Source: Nitrosospira multiformis (GTDB lineage Bacteria; Pseudomonadota; Gammaproteobacteria; Burkholderiales; Nitrosomonadaceae). Taken from it: a DNA stretch of 64,000 nt. This document shows, piece by piece, positions 9,126 through 17,158 of the stretch. The translations under genes and the position numbers were made by a program. The stretch covers positions 1 through 64,000 of the forward strand of contig NZ_FOCT01000015.1 in the NCBI RefSeq assembly GCF_900110185.1, given 5' to 3'. Under the pieces are notes generated by a model. That model was given only the letters and a program-made list of their open reading frames with translations. It was not told the origin of the DNA and did not search any database. The stretch's first letter is position 1. Each line of letters opens with the position of its first letter.

Positions 9126-9416
9126 GTGACACTGGATGCGGACTTTCCACCTGTCGCGCGTGCCTTCAAGAAGGCCATAGCCGATGTCGATGCCGTACTT
9201 TTCGTAACGCCGGAATTCAATCGCTCGATTCCTGGAGGCCTTAAAAACACAATCGACTGGGCAAGCCGCCCTTGGGGCCAGAACTCTTTCTCTCACAAGC
9301 CCTCGGGTATGATTGGCACCTCTCCCGGGGCGATCGGAACGGCGCTGGCTCAGAGCCAGCTGCGCGTTCTTTCGCTCCAGGGCTTGGATAATTCCCATAG
9401 GTCGGCACCGATATAG
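9126..9416 (+). pseudogene. NADPH-dependent FMN reductase fragment (ChrR/YieF type)
   Basis: Encodes DADFPPVARAFKKAIADVDA, VLFVTPEFNRSIPGGLKNTI and DWASRPWG, the flavodoxin-like core of NAD(P)H:quinone/chromate reductases, then SPGAIGTALAQSQLR. The N-terminal FMN-binding strand is missing and the C-terminus goes out of frame after LRVLS. It is a non-functional remnant. Confidence 0.7.
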
Positions 9417-9576
9417 CAGGACGGTCAAGTTTGGTGACCATCAGTACACCACCTTTCCGGACGAACTCTAGCGCAGCTTCAAATCGGGCACAAATGGCAA
9501 CCGAGGAAACCTGTTCCCGAAAGATTTTCTGGCATTTGACGCATTCGAGTTCTCTCAACTCCGCTTCGAAACCCCG
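9403..9576 (-). pseudogene. serine recombinase (resolvase) N-terminal remnant
   Basis: The minus strand encodes KIFREQVSSV followed by RFEAALEFVRKGGVLMVTKL and DRPAISV. This matches the resolvase core (FREKVSS...F--AL-FVREGD-L-VTKLDRLARSV). The catalytic N-terminal Ser region and the C-terminal HTH are absent, and PAISV replaces the normal LARSV. It marks a lost transposon or invertible element. Confidence 0.55.
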
Positions 9577-9803
9577 ATTTGAGCCTAATAAGATTGAGAA
9601 TCTGCACTCAGAGAATTGCGAAGCTAAGCTAATAAACAAAAAGCCCGCTTAAGCAAACTTCCAGATATCTCACTCACTCCGATATAGCGCTTTTTGGGGA
9701 GGTGGGCTTGATCTGTGTATCAACTCCATCTATGTTGAAAACAACAAACTAGATTTTCAGACTTCCCCTATTGAAACCGCCCTTCCGGGAGCAAGCACGC
9801 ATC

Positions 9804-10043
9804 ATGGACTGGGATAACAAGGAGTGGCGTTCACTCTGGACACTTGAAATGGTTTCCCGAATCGTGGTGCTTCGATCCAGCCTCACAGTCAAAGTGATGA
9901 GCTCACCAAATGATCCAACGAAAGATTGTATCTTGCTTGAAAATACGGACAACCTGGATTTATCCTGCTGGGACTTGGGCGAGTTTACCGAGCAAGTAAC
10001 GGCGCTATGGTTGGAAGGACATTTTGAGCGTGTTCAAATGTAA
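9804..10043 (+). CDS. small hypothetical protein with repeated tail (copy 2 of 3)
   Basis: 79 residues from ATG at 9804 (MDWDNKEWRSLWTLEMVSRI). The C-terminal 30 residues (LDLSCWDLGEFTEQVTALW, then LEGHFERVQM) are clearly related to fragments at 1851-1955 and 11300-11356. This is the longest open copy, and it may itself be a fusion of unrelated 5' sequence to the conserved tail. Function unknown. Confidence 0.4.
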   Translation: MDWDNKEWRSLWTLEMVSRIVVLRSSLTVKVMSSPNDPTKDCILLENTDNLDLSCWDLGEFTEQVTALWLEGHFERVQM

Positions 10044-10135
10044 TGGGATTTGGAGCAAGAATGTTTCCAAAATATGGGCCATGCACGTCCACCGAACGCC
10101 CTATTTAGCGGAGGTGCTGTTTATGGATAAATTTG

Positions 10136-10540
10136 ATGAGCTTAAGGCGCGAGAATTCGCATAAATTTCTTCTTGCGGTAGTGGGCGCGCTCCTGATCTC
10201 TTGCGTGCCTCTGCTCACCTTCGCGCAATCGAAGCGGCCATCTGATAGTACACCTTGTAAAGATGCTGTATCACAGAGACAGATGAATGCGTGTTGGTCT
10301 GCGGCAGCATCGGATGCCGATCAGGCTTTAAGGCTTGAGCTAGATAAGAATAGGGAGGAACAGACATTGCATGATGCGCAACGGCATTGGGCTCAGTATC
10401 GTGATTTACAGTGTAAGCTCGAAGCCAAGCAGAGTGAAGGCAAACCCACGCAAATCATGGAGGAATCAATATGCCTTTGGCGAATAACACAAGCGCGGGC
10501 TAAAGAACTTCATCAACTCCGCGCAATGCGGCCGCATTAG
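10136..10540 (+). CDS. LprI-like (DUF1311) exported protein
   Basis: 134-residue protein with a signal peptide (KFLLAVVGALLISCVPLLTF-AQ). A DUF1311/LprI-type domain follows: CKDAVSQRQMNACW, an alanine/aspartate-rich helix, HWAQYRDLQCKLEA and EESICLWRITQARAKEL. Four periplasmic Cys fit the two disulphides of this family, which includes lysozyme inhibitors. The strong GGAGG (10110-10114) is better spaced for a 13-codon overlapping ORF at 10123-10164 than for this ATG, so translation may be coupled to that leader. Probably intact. Confidence 0.7.
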   Translation: MSLRRENSHKFLLAVVGALLISCVPLLTFAQSKRPSDSTPCKDAVSQRQMNACWSAAASDADQALRLELDKNREEQTLHDAQRHWAQYRDLQCKLEAKQSEGKPTQIMEESICLWRITQARAKELHQLRAMRPH

Positions 10541-10671
10541 CTGATTCTGGCTTCCTTCATCCTGAGCGTTATAGCGAACCCCGTCTGTACATTAGGTGAA
10601 TTCATTGCGCTAAAGACGTTACCTGATCCAGAGCCTCGATTCTCACTCCAAAATCTACTGGGTCACCCTGA

Positions 10672-10757
10672 AGGTGGGCTTGCCACCGTTTTCATCCCCA
10701 GGAAATTTAATGCTTCCTCGCCGTTTTCCCGATGCACAACCTGATTAGGAACTTGAA
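10672..10757 (-). pseudogene. response-regulator internal fragment (copy 3 of the Rcp1-like gene)
   Basis: Minus-strand codons read PNQVVHRENGEEALNFLGD followed by ENGGKP, matching IHVINQIVHRENGEDALNYL of the Rcp1-like regulators at the DNA and protein level. Similarity ends near KP on one side and at 10757 on the other, where the FAD oxidoreductase fragment begins. It is a third, internal piece of this gene family. Confidence 0.65.
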
Positions 10758-11081
10758 GTGTCCACCATCATCCTGTCGCCACCGGACAAAATAATCGGAC
10801 TGAAAGATGAGGAAATTTTTGAAATCTTCAAACGCGATGCACCAAGGTTGGGCATTGATAGCACCCGCGTCACAAACTACCGGGTGATACGTCACCCCGC
10901 CGACTTTTACTTACTGTCGCCGAACATGAATAGATTGCGCCCGCAATCACGCATTTCCGTCAACGGCTTGTTTCTCGCCGGAGATTATGTCCAGCAGTCT
11001 TTCATGGCCACCATGGAAGGCGCGGTAATTACGGGTAACAACGCAGCCCGCGACGTAATCAAGGCAGAAAAATCCATGTAG
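10758..11081 (+). pseudogene. C-terminal fragment of FAD-dependent amine oxidase/desaturase-like protein
   Basis: 107 codons ending in GLFLAGDYVQQSFMATMEGA followed by VITGNNAA, the C-terminal FAD-contacting motif of phytoene-desaturase/amine-oxidase-like flavoproteins. The N-terminal Rossmann GxGxxG region and most of the protein are missing. It begins exactly where the response-regulator fragment ends, pointing to a recombination junction. A GTG could start it, but no functional enzyme would result. Confidence 0.7.
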
Positions 11082-11130
11082 ATAAGACCTGAATCCAAAT
11101 ACCTGGACGGAATATGAAGAGGAGCAATTT

Positions 11131-11280
11131 ATGATGCAGGAAAGGATAAGGACTGAGCGAATACGGGAAAATATTGCCGCACTCGCTTCCGATATCGGGG
11201 AGCGTAATCTCTACCGGTATGACTGGTTGCCGGCAGGGCAAGCTTCATCGACCGATCCTGGGTGGGGTCGTCGCCCGTGA
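11131..11280 (+). pseudogene. N-terminal fragment resembling an M28-type peptidase
   Basis: A 49-codon ORF with an AGGAGC ribosome site begins MMQERIRTERIRENIAALAS and continues DIGERNLYR. This resembles the N-terminal helix of some M28-family aminopeptidases (RL-EHV--LAG-IGERN). It ends early at a stop, and the metal-binding core is absent. Tentative assignment. Confidence 0.35.
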
Positions 11281-11299
11281 GAAAGATCGGAGCCGCCGA

Positions 11300-11356
11300 G
11301 AGTTTACCGAGCAGGTAATGGCGCTATGGATGGAAAGAAATTTTGAGCGTGATTGA
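11300..11356 (+). pseudogene. conserved small-protein tail (copy 3 of 3)
   Basis: Encodes EFTEQVMALWMERNFERD and a stop, nearly matching the C-terminus of the small protein ending at 10043 (EFTEQVTALWLEGHFERV). Upstream sequence is unrelated. Confidence 0.5.
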
Positions 11357-11390
11357 AAGAAGAGGTATTTTCGCAGATGAGAAAATGCCA

Positions 11391-11594
11391 TCAGTCGGCT
11401 TGCCGCTTTTCATTTTCCGCTGCAGTTGACCGCTGCCTTCCGCGTTGCTCCCGGCTTTCATACTCGACGTAATGGCTTCGCGGCAATCTCACGGTGAATA
11501 CCGTTTCAGTCTCGTCTGACCGGGCTTCGATAGATCCGCCATGGCCCTGGGCGATTTCTTGCGCGATATACAGTCCAAGCCCACGGCTTTCCCA
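11391..11594 (-). pseudogene. histidine kinase C-terminal remnant
   Basis: The minus strand encodes WESRGLGLYIAQEIAQGHGG followed by SIEARSDETETVFTVRLPR, the G2 box and last strand of a HATPase_c domain, then a charged tail to TGA. The dimerisation domain, N box and F box are gone. The gene is truncated at its 5' end. Confidence 0.65.
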
Positions 11595-11832
11595 TCTATA
11601 TTAGATACGGTAGCCGACTTGAGAGTAAACGGAGAAAAACTAGCAGTTACTGGGATATTTGTAAAATCTATGTCTAGGCGAACACAAACGGAAACCATCG
11701 GTCTTGCCCTCACGCATGTGGGGGTGGGGGCGGTTCTGACCGGGGAACGCTGCGCCGGGCATTGAGGGGGAATTGGTAGAGTAGGCTATTAAAAGGCGAC
11801 CTGCCCCTGTCAGGAAAGGTTTAAGGGAAATG

Positions 11833-12471
11833 TTATTTTTTTGAAACTTGGGGAGGAGATTGAGAAGCTTGTTGAGGGGGAAGAAATTGCCATGCAGCTA
11901 CAGTAACAATGGTGCTTGTTATTAATCCTACTATAAAACCTATTGTCTGCGATCTTGCGGCGTTTTTCCATTGAAAATATTTAAAATCTTGGAGCAATTC
12001 TGGATCAAATAACCCAATCCAAGCCCTATATGCGGTGGCTGCTTCTTTGAACTTATAAACGGCTTCTTCCCGCTCATTAGGCGTGTTAGTTCTCGATTCA
12101 AGCGCTTCCTTATGGGTTTTAAGGGCGTATTTATGATCTTCAATAACCTTTTCTTTGGGGGCACATGCACACCATTTTGTTTTTTCTTTATTGGAAAGAA
12201 TTTCGTTTGCCTGAGTAGAAAGCTTAAGGGCTATCTCTTGAGCTACTTCAAGGCCTGCATCCACCACAAACCTGAATGCGGTATCAAGATCAGATTGGGC
12301 ATCTTGAACATTTGATCTTCGGTTTGCGGAGGCAATGGCAGATAAAACCTGGTTATTTTTTTCTGTTACAGAATGGAGCCTTATTCCCTGTTGAAGAAGT
12401 TCTGCGTACATTGGTTCTACAATCTCATTGTAGAATTTGTATACCCTATCTTCGGTATCGTTATCCAACAT
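11833..12471 (-). CDS. hypothetical helical protein with C-terminal membrane anchor
   Basis: 212 residues, mostly predicted helix (EIVEPMYAELLQQGIRLHSV, then AQEIALKLSTQANEILSNKE), with one hydrophobic segment near residues 177-198 (IGFIVGLITSTIVTVAAWQF) and a short Pro/Gln/Ser tail. The DNA is noticeably AT-richer than the flanking genes, suggesting recent acquisition. No family recognised. It lies downstream of a small ORF on the same strand, separated by a strong terminator. Confidence 0.6.
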   Translation of the reverse strand: MLDNDTEDRVYKFYNEIVEPMYAELLQQGIRLHSVTEKNNQVLSAIASANRRSNVQDAQSDLDTAFRFVVDAGLEVAQEIALKLSTQANEILSNKEKTKWCACAPKEKVIEDHKYALKTHKEALESRTNTPNEREEAVYKFKEAATAYRAWIGLFDPELLQDFKYFQWKNAARSQTIGFIVGLITSTIVTVAAWQFLPPQQASQSPPQVSKK

Positions 12472-12492
12472 AATTATTATTTGAACAGGGAT

Positions 12493-12534
12493 AAACAGAA
12501 AAGCCGCGTAGTATATAGCGCGGCTTTTCTGTTT
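12493..12534. terminator. bidirectional Rho-independent terminator
   Basis: Perfect 16-bp inverted repeat AAACAGAAAAGCCGCG / CGCGGCTTTTCTGTTT with a 10-base AT loop. The T-rich arm works on either strand. It ends the gene at 12554-12784 and separates it from the one at 11833-12471. Confidence 0.8.
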
Positions 12535-12553
12535 ACTGCTATCTTCTAGCTAC

Positions 12554-12784
12554 TCACAAATTATTAAGGAGTAGATAAGATTCTTTGATGATTTTCTCGG
12601 ATTGCTTCCGTATTTGTTCTGGGTCTACAGATACCGATTTTAACTTGCGACCAAGTTTCTTTTCAATGGCCTCTTCCATCTCGGCGGGAGTTCGAAACTG
12701 ATCGAGTTTTTTTCCAACGATCTTCTCGAAATCTTTTCCCAAAAAATAGGGCTCACTTGAATGACCTGATCTTTTCACTGTCAC
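12554..12784 (-). CDS. small hypothetical charged protein
   Basis: 76 residues, Lys/Glu-rich, with two related segments (GKDFEKIVGKKLDQFRTPAE, then EEAIEKKLGRKLKSVSVDPE). No known family. AT-rich like the next gene. Followed by a strong terminator hairpin. Confidence 0.5.
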   Translation of the reverse strand: MTVKRSGHSSEPYFLGKDFEKIVGKKLDQFRTPAEMEEAIEKKLGRKLKSVSVDPEQIRKQSEKIIKESYLLLNNL

Positions 12785-13409
12785 TGTCCAATCCTCTAAC
12801 TATTTTTCTTATTGAGCTACTGATTCGAATACACACTAAGTAAGTATTGCTAAGTACTTGTATTTATTGCCTTGGTGCGGTTGGCCGCATTATAATAAGA
12901 TAATAAAAATTTGTCAAGTTTTTTCTTATGGAACTCTAAGAAAAATTTTGCTCCTCTTTGCTCCTAAGTTTAGCCCTTACTCTTATAGTAATCATAATAA
13001 TTTTTTATCAAAGATCTAGTTCCATAATCTCTTTAATCTGGCAGATTTTCTGTACGGGAGGACACATATCAGAAAAGCTGGACCACCTCCTATGTCAAAA
13101 GACGCGAATTCTATCTTATTAGATGGTGCTAAGGTAATTCTAAGCAATATCCATTCCTGAAACTTTTTCAAAGCAGATTCAAGAGATTACATGAGGCCAA
13201 GTTTTTTAGGTAAGGAGGGTGTAAATATTTGCGACAATTTTTTGCTTAACAAACAATTTTATTATTTCGGTCATGACACGAAGGGGTGTCAAGGCCCAAG
13301 CCGCAAATCTGCCAATATCAATTCCAACAGTGGAGACGAAATTGACAGATTCCCTGACCCCAGATCTCCTGAAATTTTTTCAGCCGAGGGAAAGCACCCC
13401 TGCCAGCTC
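12785..13409. other. AT-rich region without a supported gene
   Basis: About 620 bp, strongly AT-rich (12900-13270). An open frame from 13191 runs through several unrelated pieces, lacks a recognisable family and overlaps the fragment below. I see no RNA gene here. Confidence 0.4.
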
Positions 13410-13558
13410 AGCGAGTTCGACAAGCTGGAAGCCGACCGCGAAAGACTGCTGATCCTGACCGGCATGGCGACTCTCCTTCAGACCGGGAGTTGCGCCAGCA
13501 GATCACCGACGCCCTCATTGCAACCGTGCGGGATATGGAAGCTAGAATGCGGCAATAG
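13410..13558 (+). pseudogene. fragment of an unidentified helical protein
   Basis: Two frames, joined by one frameshift near 13475, encode EFDKLEADRERLLILTGMA and then DRELRQQITDALIATVRDME with ARMRQ and a stop. The pattern of helices is protein-like, and a strong terminator follows 11 bases after the stop, so this was the end of a real gene. Family not recognised. Confidence 0.4.
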
Positions 13559-13568
13559 CGGTAAAGAC

Positions 13569-13596
13569 AAAGGCCAGCTTTTGAGGGCTGGCCTTT
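13569..13596 (+). terminator. Rho-independent terminator
   Basis: AAAGGCCAGC / GCTGGCCTTT, a 10-bp perfect stem with an 8-base loop, directly after the stop at 13558. Confidence 0.75.
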
Positions 13597-13802
13597 GCGG
13601 TGATTTCTCACCCTTGTGCGGTCAACGCATCCTGCTGTACCGTGCCTTTCCTCTTTCTCTTAAATTGCTTGCTGAGTATTTTCGAGTCTACCTCGGTGCA
13701 GCAGACTTCCAGCCTCAAGGCGAGTCCACGATCAAGCGGACCGATATCGCGAGCACAAATAACAACCGCATCTACAACAAATTACCTCTCCCCTCTCGCC
13801 AC

Positions 13803-13838
13803 TTTTACCCATGATAACATATTTTATCATGGGTAAAA
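13803..13838. promoter_or_regulatory. 15-bp-arm palindrome upstream of ParD
   Basis: TTTTACCCATGATAA-N6-TTATCATGGGTAAAA is perfect. Its centre is about 85 bp before the ParD start, and further ATGAT half-site-like copies (GTATGATAAAGTATGATCATG) lie between the two. It may be an operator for the antitoxin's RHH domain, or a terminator for sequence to the left. Confidence 0.45.
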
Positions 13839-13905
13839 TGTTGGCAGAGATTCAGCCCAAAAGTATGATAAAGTATGATCATGAAAAACCTCTTGTTGAC
13901 ACCGA

Positions 13906-14193
13906 ATGACCGAGCTCGAGCGCCTGACCATCACGCTCACCCCTGAACTTAGCGAAACGATCAAGGCTGCCGTCAACGAGGGCGACTATGCCTCAGCCAG
14001 CGAAGTGATCCGCGAAGCGCTGCGCGACTGGAAGCTCAAACGCGCGCTGCGGCAGGAGGAGCTCGCAGCGCTCAAGGCGGACATCGACCAGGCTTTAAGT
14101 GAGGTTGTGGCCGGACAACTGAGCGAATTCAATCGTGAGCGGATCGTCGAGCGCGCACGGAAACTGTTGGCCGCGCGCAAGCGCATGGGCTGA
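13906..14193 (+). CDS. parD: ParD-type ribbon-helix-helix antitoxin, apparently orphan
   Basis: 95 residues. The N-terminus LTITLTPELSETIKAAV and the helix EGDYASASEVIREALRDW are diagnostic for ParD/CC2985-type antitoxins. A charged C-terminal tail (LAALKADIDQALSEVVAG) would wrap the ParE toxin. No ParE ORF follows: the next 280 bp are non-coding up to the integrase. It is therefore an orphan or a relic that may still autoregulate. Confidence 0.75.
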   Translation: MTELERLTITLTPELSETIKAAVNEGDYASASEVIREALRDWKLKRALRQEELAALKADIDQALSEVVAGQLSEFNRERIVERARKLLAARKRMG

Positions 14194-14473
14194 CCAGCGG
14201 AAGCGGCTTGACCCGAATAGGCGCCTATATGACAATGGTGTGCATATATATATAGGAAAAAAATCGGGAGGCGCAGGTTGGAGTTTTTCCCAGTCAGCGC
14301 GCCTGTGTTTCGGTCACTGCCGCGGGTTGCCGAAAGGCGGGATGGAAAGACCGGGTGCGGGAGGATTCTCTCTTCCATCCTATGATCTTCGCTTGGCATG
14401 AGTGCTCGCGTTGAAAAACATACCCATATTATCAGCATGGATACTGACTTACTTGTCCTCAGGATGAATTGGC

Positions 14474-15463
14474 ATGAGTGAAGAACTGATAGTCTCCCCG
14501 GCCGCACCGGCCTCGCCTGCCTCCGGCGCCGCCCTGACCTCGGCGCAATTTCGCAAGCTTGCCGAAGTTCCGCCCGAGATTGAGTGGTTCGCCAACATCG
14601 ACAGCCGACAGACCCGGCGCGCCTACCAGAACGACCTGCGCGGCTTCATGGCTTTTGCCGGAATTGATAAGCCGGAGGACTTCCGGAGTGTCACCCGCAG
14701 CCATGTGCTGGCCTGGAGGAAGCGCCTGGAAGAAGAGCAGCTGGGGGGCGCTACCATCCGCAGGAAACTGGCCGCCCTCTCCTCCCTGTTCGAGTATCTG
14801 TGCGAGTCCAATGCGGTGACGCACAACCCGGTCAAGGGGGTGAAGCGGCCCCCGGTCGAATCCTGGCAGGGCAAGACGCCGGCGCTGGGTGACACGCAGG
14901 CGCGCGCCCTGCTCGAGGCCCCGAATGCAAAGACGCTCAAGGGCAAGCGCGACCGGGCGATTCTCTCCGCCCTGCTCTACCACGGCATCCGGCGCGAGGA
15001 ATTGGCCAAACTCAAGGTGAAAGACTACAACCAGGCAAGGCGCGGGGTGCCGCATCTGCGCATCAAGGGCAAGGGCGGCAAGATGCGCTTCATTCCCACC
15101 CATCCCGGGACACTGACTCTAATCGAAGAGTATCTGGAGGCCGCGGGGCACGGCCAAAATGTGGATGCGCCCCTGTTCCGACCGGTCAAAAACAACGTGC
15201 ACGGCCATACCTTGACAGCCCTCACGCCTGATTCGATCTATTTCGAGGTGGTGCTGAAGTATCTAAAGAAGCTGGGGATTTTTGGGGAGAACATGGGGCC
15301 GCATGTGATGCGCGCGACCGCAGCGACCAACGCCTTGGACAATGGGGCCGACATCGCTAAGGTGCAGGAGTGGCTGGGGCACGCGAATATCGCCACCACC
15401 CGGATCTATGACCACCGCAAGACTCGCCCGGAGGATAGTCCGACATTTAAGGTGAGTTATTGA
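14474..15463 (+). CDS. tyrosine recombinase / integrase (XerC/D-like)
   Basis: 329-residue site-specific recombinase. The N-terminal SAM-like core-binding domain (about 30-120, RRAYQNDLRGFMAFAG) precedes the catalytic domain with Arg173 (GIRREEL), the KGKGGK beta-hairpin Lys, His277-x-x-Arg280 (HVMR), His303 (LGHANI) and nucleophile Tyr312 (RIYDHR). All catalytic residues are present. Proteins of this type act as element integrases or multimer resolvases. It lies at the left edge of the accessory block, next to an unusual inverted repeat at 15724-15789, which could be a recombination target. Confidence 0.9.
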   Translation: MSEELIVSPAAPASPASGAALTSAQFRKLAEVPPEIEWFANIDSRQTRRAYQNDLRGFMAFAGIDKPEDFRSVTRSHVLAWRKRLEEEQLGGATIRRKLAALSSLFEYLCESNAVTHNPVKGVKRPPVESWQGKTPALGDTQARALLEAPNAKTLKGKRDRAILSALLYHGIRREELAKLKVKDYNQARRGVPHLRIKGKGGKMRFIPTHPGTLTLIEEYLEAAGHGQNVDAPLFRPVKNNVHGHTLTALTPDSIYFEVVLKYLKKLGIFGENMGPHVMRATAATNALDNGADIAKVQEWLGHANIATTRIYDHRKTRPEDSPTFKVSY

Positions 15464-15947
15464 AAAGGAGTAATGAATGTTTTGCTATAAATTAGGCTAT
15501 TTTAAAACGTAAATTATTAATTCGAAAAAATACAGATCTAAGAAGCGTGGATACACCAGCTAACCTTGAAGCGATGCAATAGCCACTACAAGGGGGTGTA
15601 GGAGCATGAGCAACGGTTAATTTTTCCTGCTCATTAACAACTTTGATGTGCCCCCACTAAGCATCTATAAAACGTGGTAGAGCCCGATTCTTTAAAAAAG
15701 GCTCTTATCCCTGACTTGTTATTGTCAAAATCGGCACTTAACTTGAGTTTAATTATTATTTCCCGGTAATAACTCAAGTAAGTTTTGACTAATATTCACC
15801 CGACCGCAGCTGCTCATCAAATTGAGGATGCTGGCTTCAGCAACATTGTAACGAGAGACCCTCCCTCCATTTCCCTTAGGATCGGAACCTTAACCCCTAG
15901 TCGGTCTCTGTGGATATGATTTTTGTGGACTCATCGAGGACGATGCA
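15464..15947. other. 480-bp non-coding region after the recombinase
   Basis: No ORF or RNA gene supported. It holds the long imperfect inverted repeat at 15724-15789 and the promoter/ribosome site (GAGGACG) of the next gene. Confidence 0.5.
15724..15789. repeat. long imperfect inverted repeat
   Basis: Outer arms GTCAAAA (15724-15730) / TTTTGAC (15783-15789) and inner arms ACTTGAGTT (15741-15749) / AACTCAAGT (15771-15779) are nested symmetrically around an AT-rich centre. The nested layout resembles recombinase core/arm sites or a cruciform. Confidence 0.5.
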
Positions 15948-16838
15948 ATGCCATTAATCGATAGCGACGACTTAGAATCAACACAAGAAAGCAGCAAATT
16001 GTGGAACTCGATTGTAATCGCGGCGGCATTATTTCTCTTTACTTATTGGGTACTAAAATATCTTGCTCGCCCACGCTACGTTCCTAAACCCTCGAATGCA
16101 AGCGTCTGGAATGTTCGACCAAATAATAGTGCGACAAACGAACCTGTTAGAAGGAGATTCGTCGAGAATCAAGCGCGGGCGTTAGGTCAACCCGTGACCG
16201 ACGCGCTCCTCGACGACGGTGTTGCAATGATGAGCAAGTCAGACGCTCACATTCAAGGAAAGGAGTCTGGCACGATGCAAGACCGGCACTTTGTGTCAAC
16301 CAGTTGGCTTCGGGCGGCGGTTAAGGAGCTTGTGACCAACCCGAACCTTAAGGCTCATAATGAATTCCTTAAGCTGTTGGGCCTCATTAATCCAAACCTA
16401 GTACCAATATGGATTGACATCTATAACAAGGTAAGTAGCAGGGGTAAGAAGATATGGAACCATGTGGTCACGCCTACAGACATGCAAAAGTTTTTAGACG
16501 ACCTACAGAATTCTGAGGCGAATAGAGCCATCTGGGATACAGCAGCTAACCAGCTAGCCGGAAACAGGCTCGATATTTCAGCTCAAACTAGCTTGCAGCA
16601 TGCCCCTGGACACGTTTATGCGGTTGCTAGGCAGTATTTTCACACTTCTAATGCCTTACGCTTTCGACCAAGAGTGGAGGGGCTCTACATAGAAGATGAC
16701 ATTACACGAGGACCAAGCAGATTATGGCAAGTAAACTCCAACGATTTACCGATTCATCCAAGAGAGATATTGGGATATCAGACTTGGTTGATTGCCTACA
16801 TTCAAACCGCAATCGATAAGCTTTTCGAGAAAAACTGA
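15948..16838 (+). CDS. hypothetical membrane-anchored protein
   Basis: 296 residues with one N-terminal transmembrane segment near 20-38 (LWNSIVIAAALFLFTYWVL) and a soluble remainder. No recognised family. Motifs include HFVSTSWLRAAVKELVTNPN and LHPREILGYQTW-like text near the end. A GAGG ribosome site precedes the ATG. Low GC compared with the recombinase suggests separate origin. Cargo of unknown role. Confidence 0.55.
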   Translation: MPLIDSDDLESTQESSKLWNSIVIAAALFLFTYWVLKYLARPRYVPKPSNASVWNVRPNNSATNEPVRRRFVENQARALGQPVTDALLDDGVAMMSKSDAHIQGKESGTMQDRHFVSTSWLRAAVKELVTNPNLKAHNEFLKLLGLINPNLVPIWIDIYNKVSSRGKKIWNHVVTPTDMQKFLDDLQNSEANRAIWDTAANQLAGNRLDISAQTSLQHAPGHVYAVARQYFHTSNALRFRPRVEGLYIEDDITRGPSRLWQVNSNDLPIHPREILGYQTWLIAYIQTAIDKLFEKN

Positions 16839-17105
16839 AGTTCTGCCCCATCCATACTTCACTTTTGCTTGCTCTAGGCTTTTTGGGAATTATAACGTCC
16901 TTTATCATTCATGACCCTGGAGCAAAAAGGGAGTAGCTAAATCTCACCCAGGCCCGCAGTAGTCGATCTTGAGCTAACGAAATTATTGGACTTTCTGCCA
17001 TCCAATCGATGCGCTCATAGCACTTAATGATTAGACGCGGTGGGCTAATTTAAATTTTGCTGCTCAAACGCCAAAGAAAGAATGTCAGCTGCAATAAAAA
17101 GGAAA

Positions 17106-17137
17106 AGCCACAAAAGGGATAGAATCCCCTTGTGGCT
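17106..17137 (-). terminator. Rho-independent terminator of PEP-CTERM gene
   Basis: AGCCACAAAAGGG / CCCCTTGTGGCT stem with a short loop, about 20 bp beyond the stop at 17159. It is the expected 3' end of the minus-strand gene. Confidence 0.7.
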
Positions 17138-17158
17138 CTAAATCTGGCTCTACTCTAC

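Noticed and set aside
13191..13814. 207-codon open frame
   Set aside because: Passes through AT-rich non-coding DNA, a frameshifted fragment and a terminator hairpin; not a real gene.
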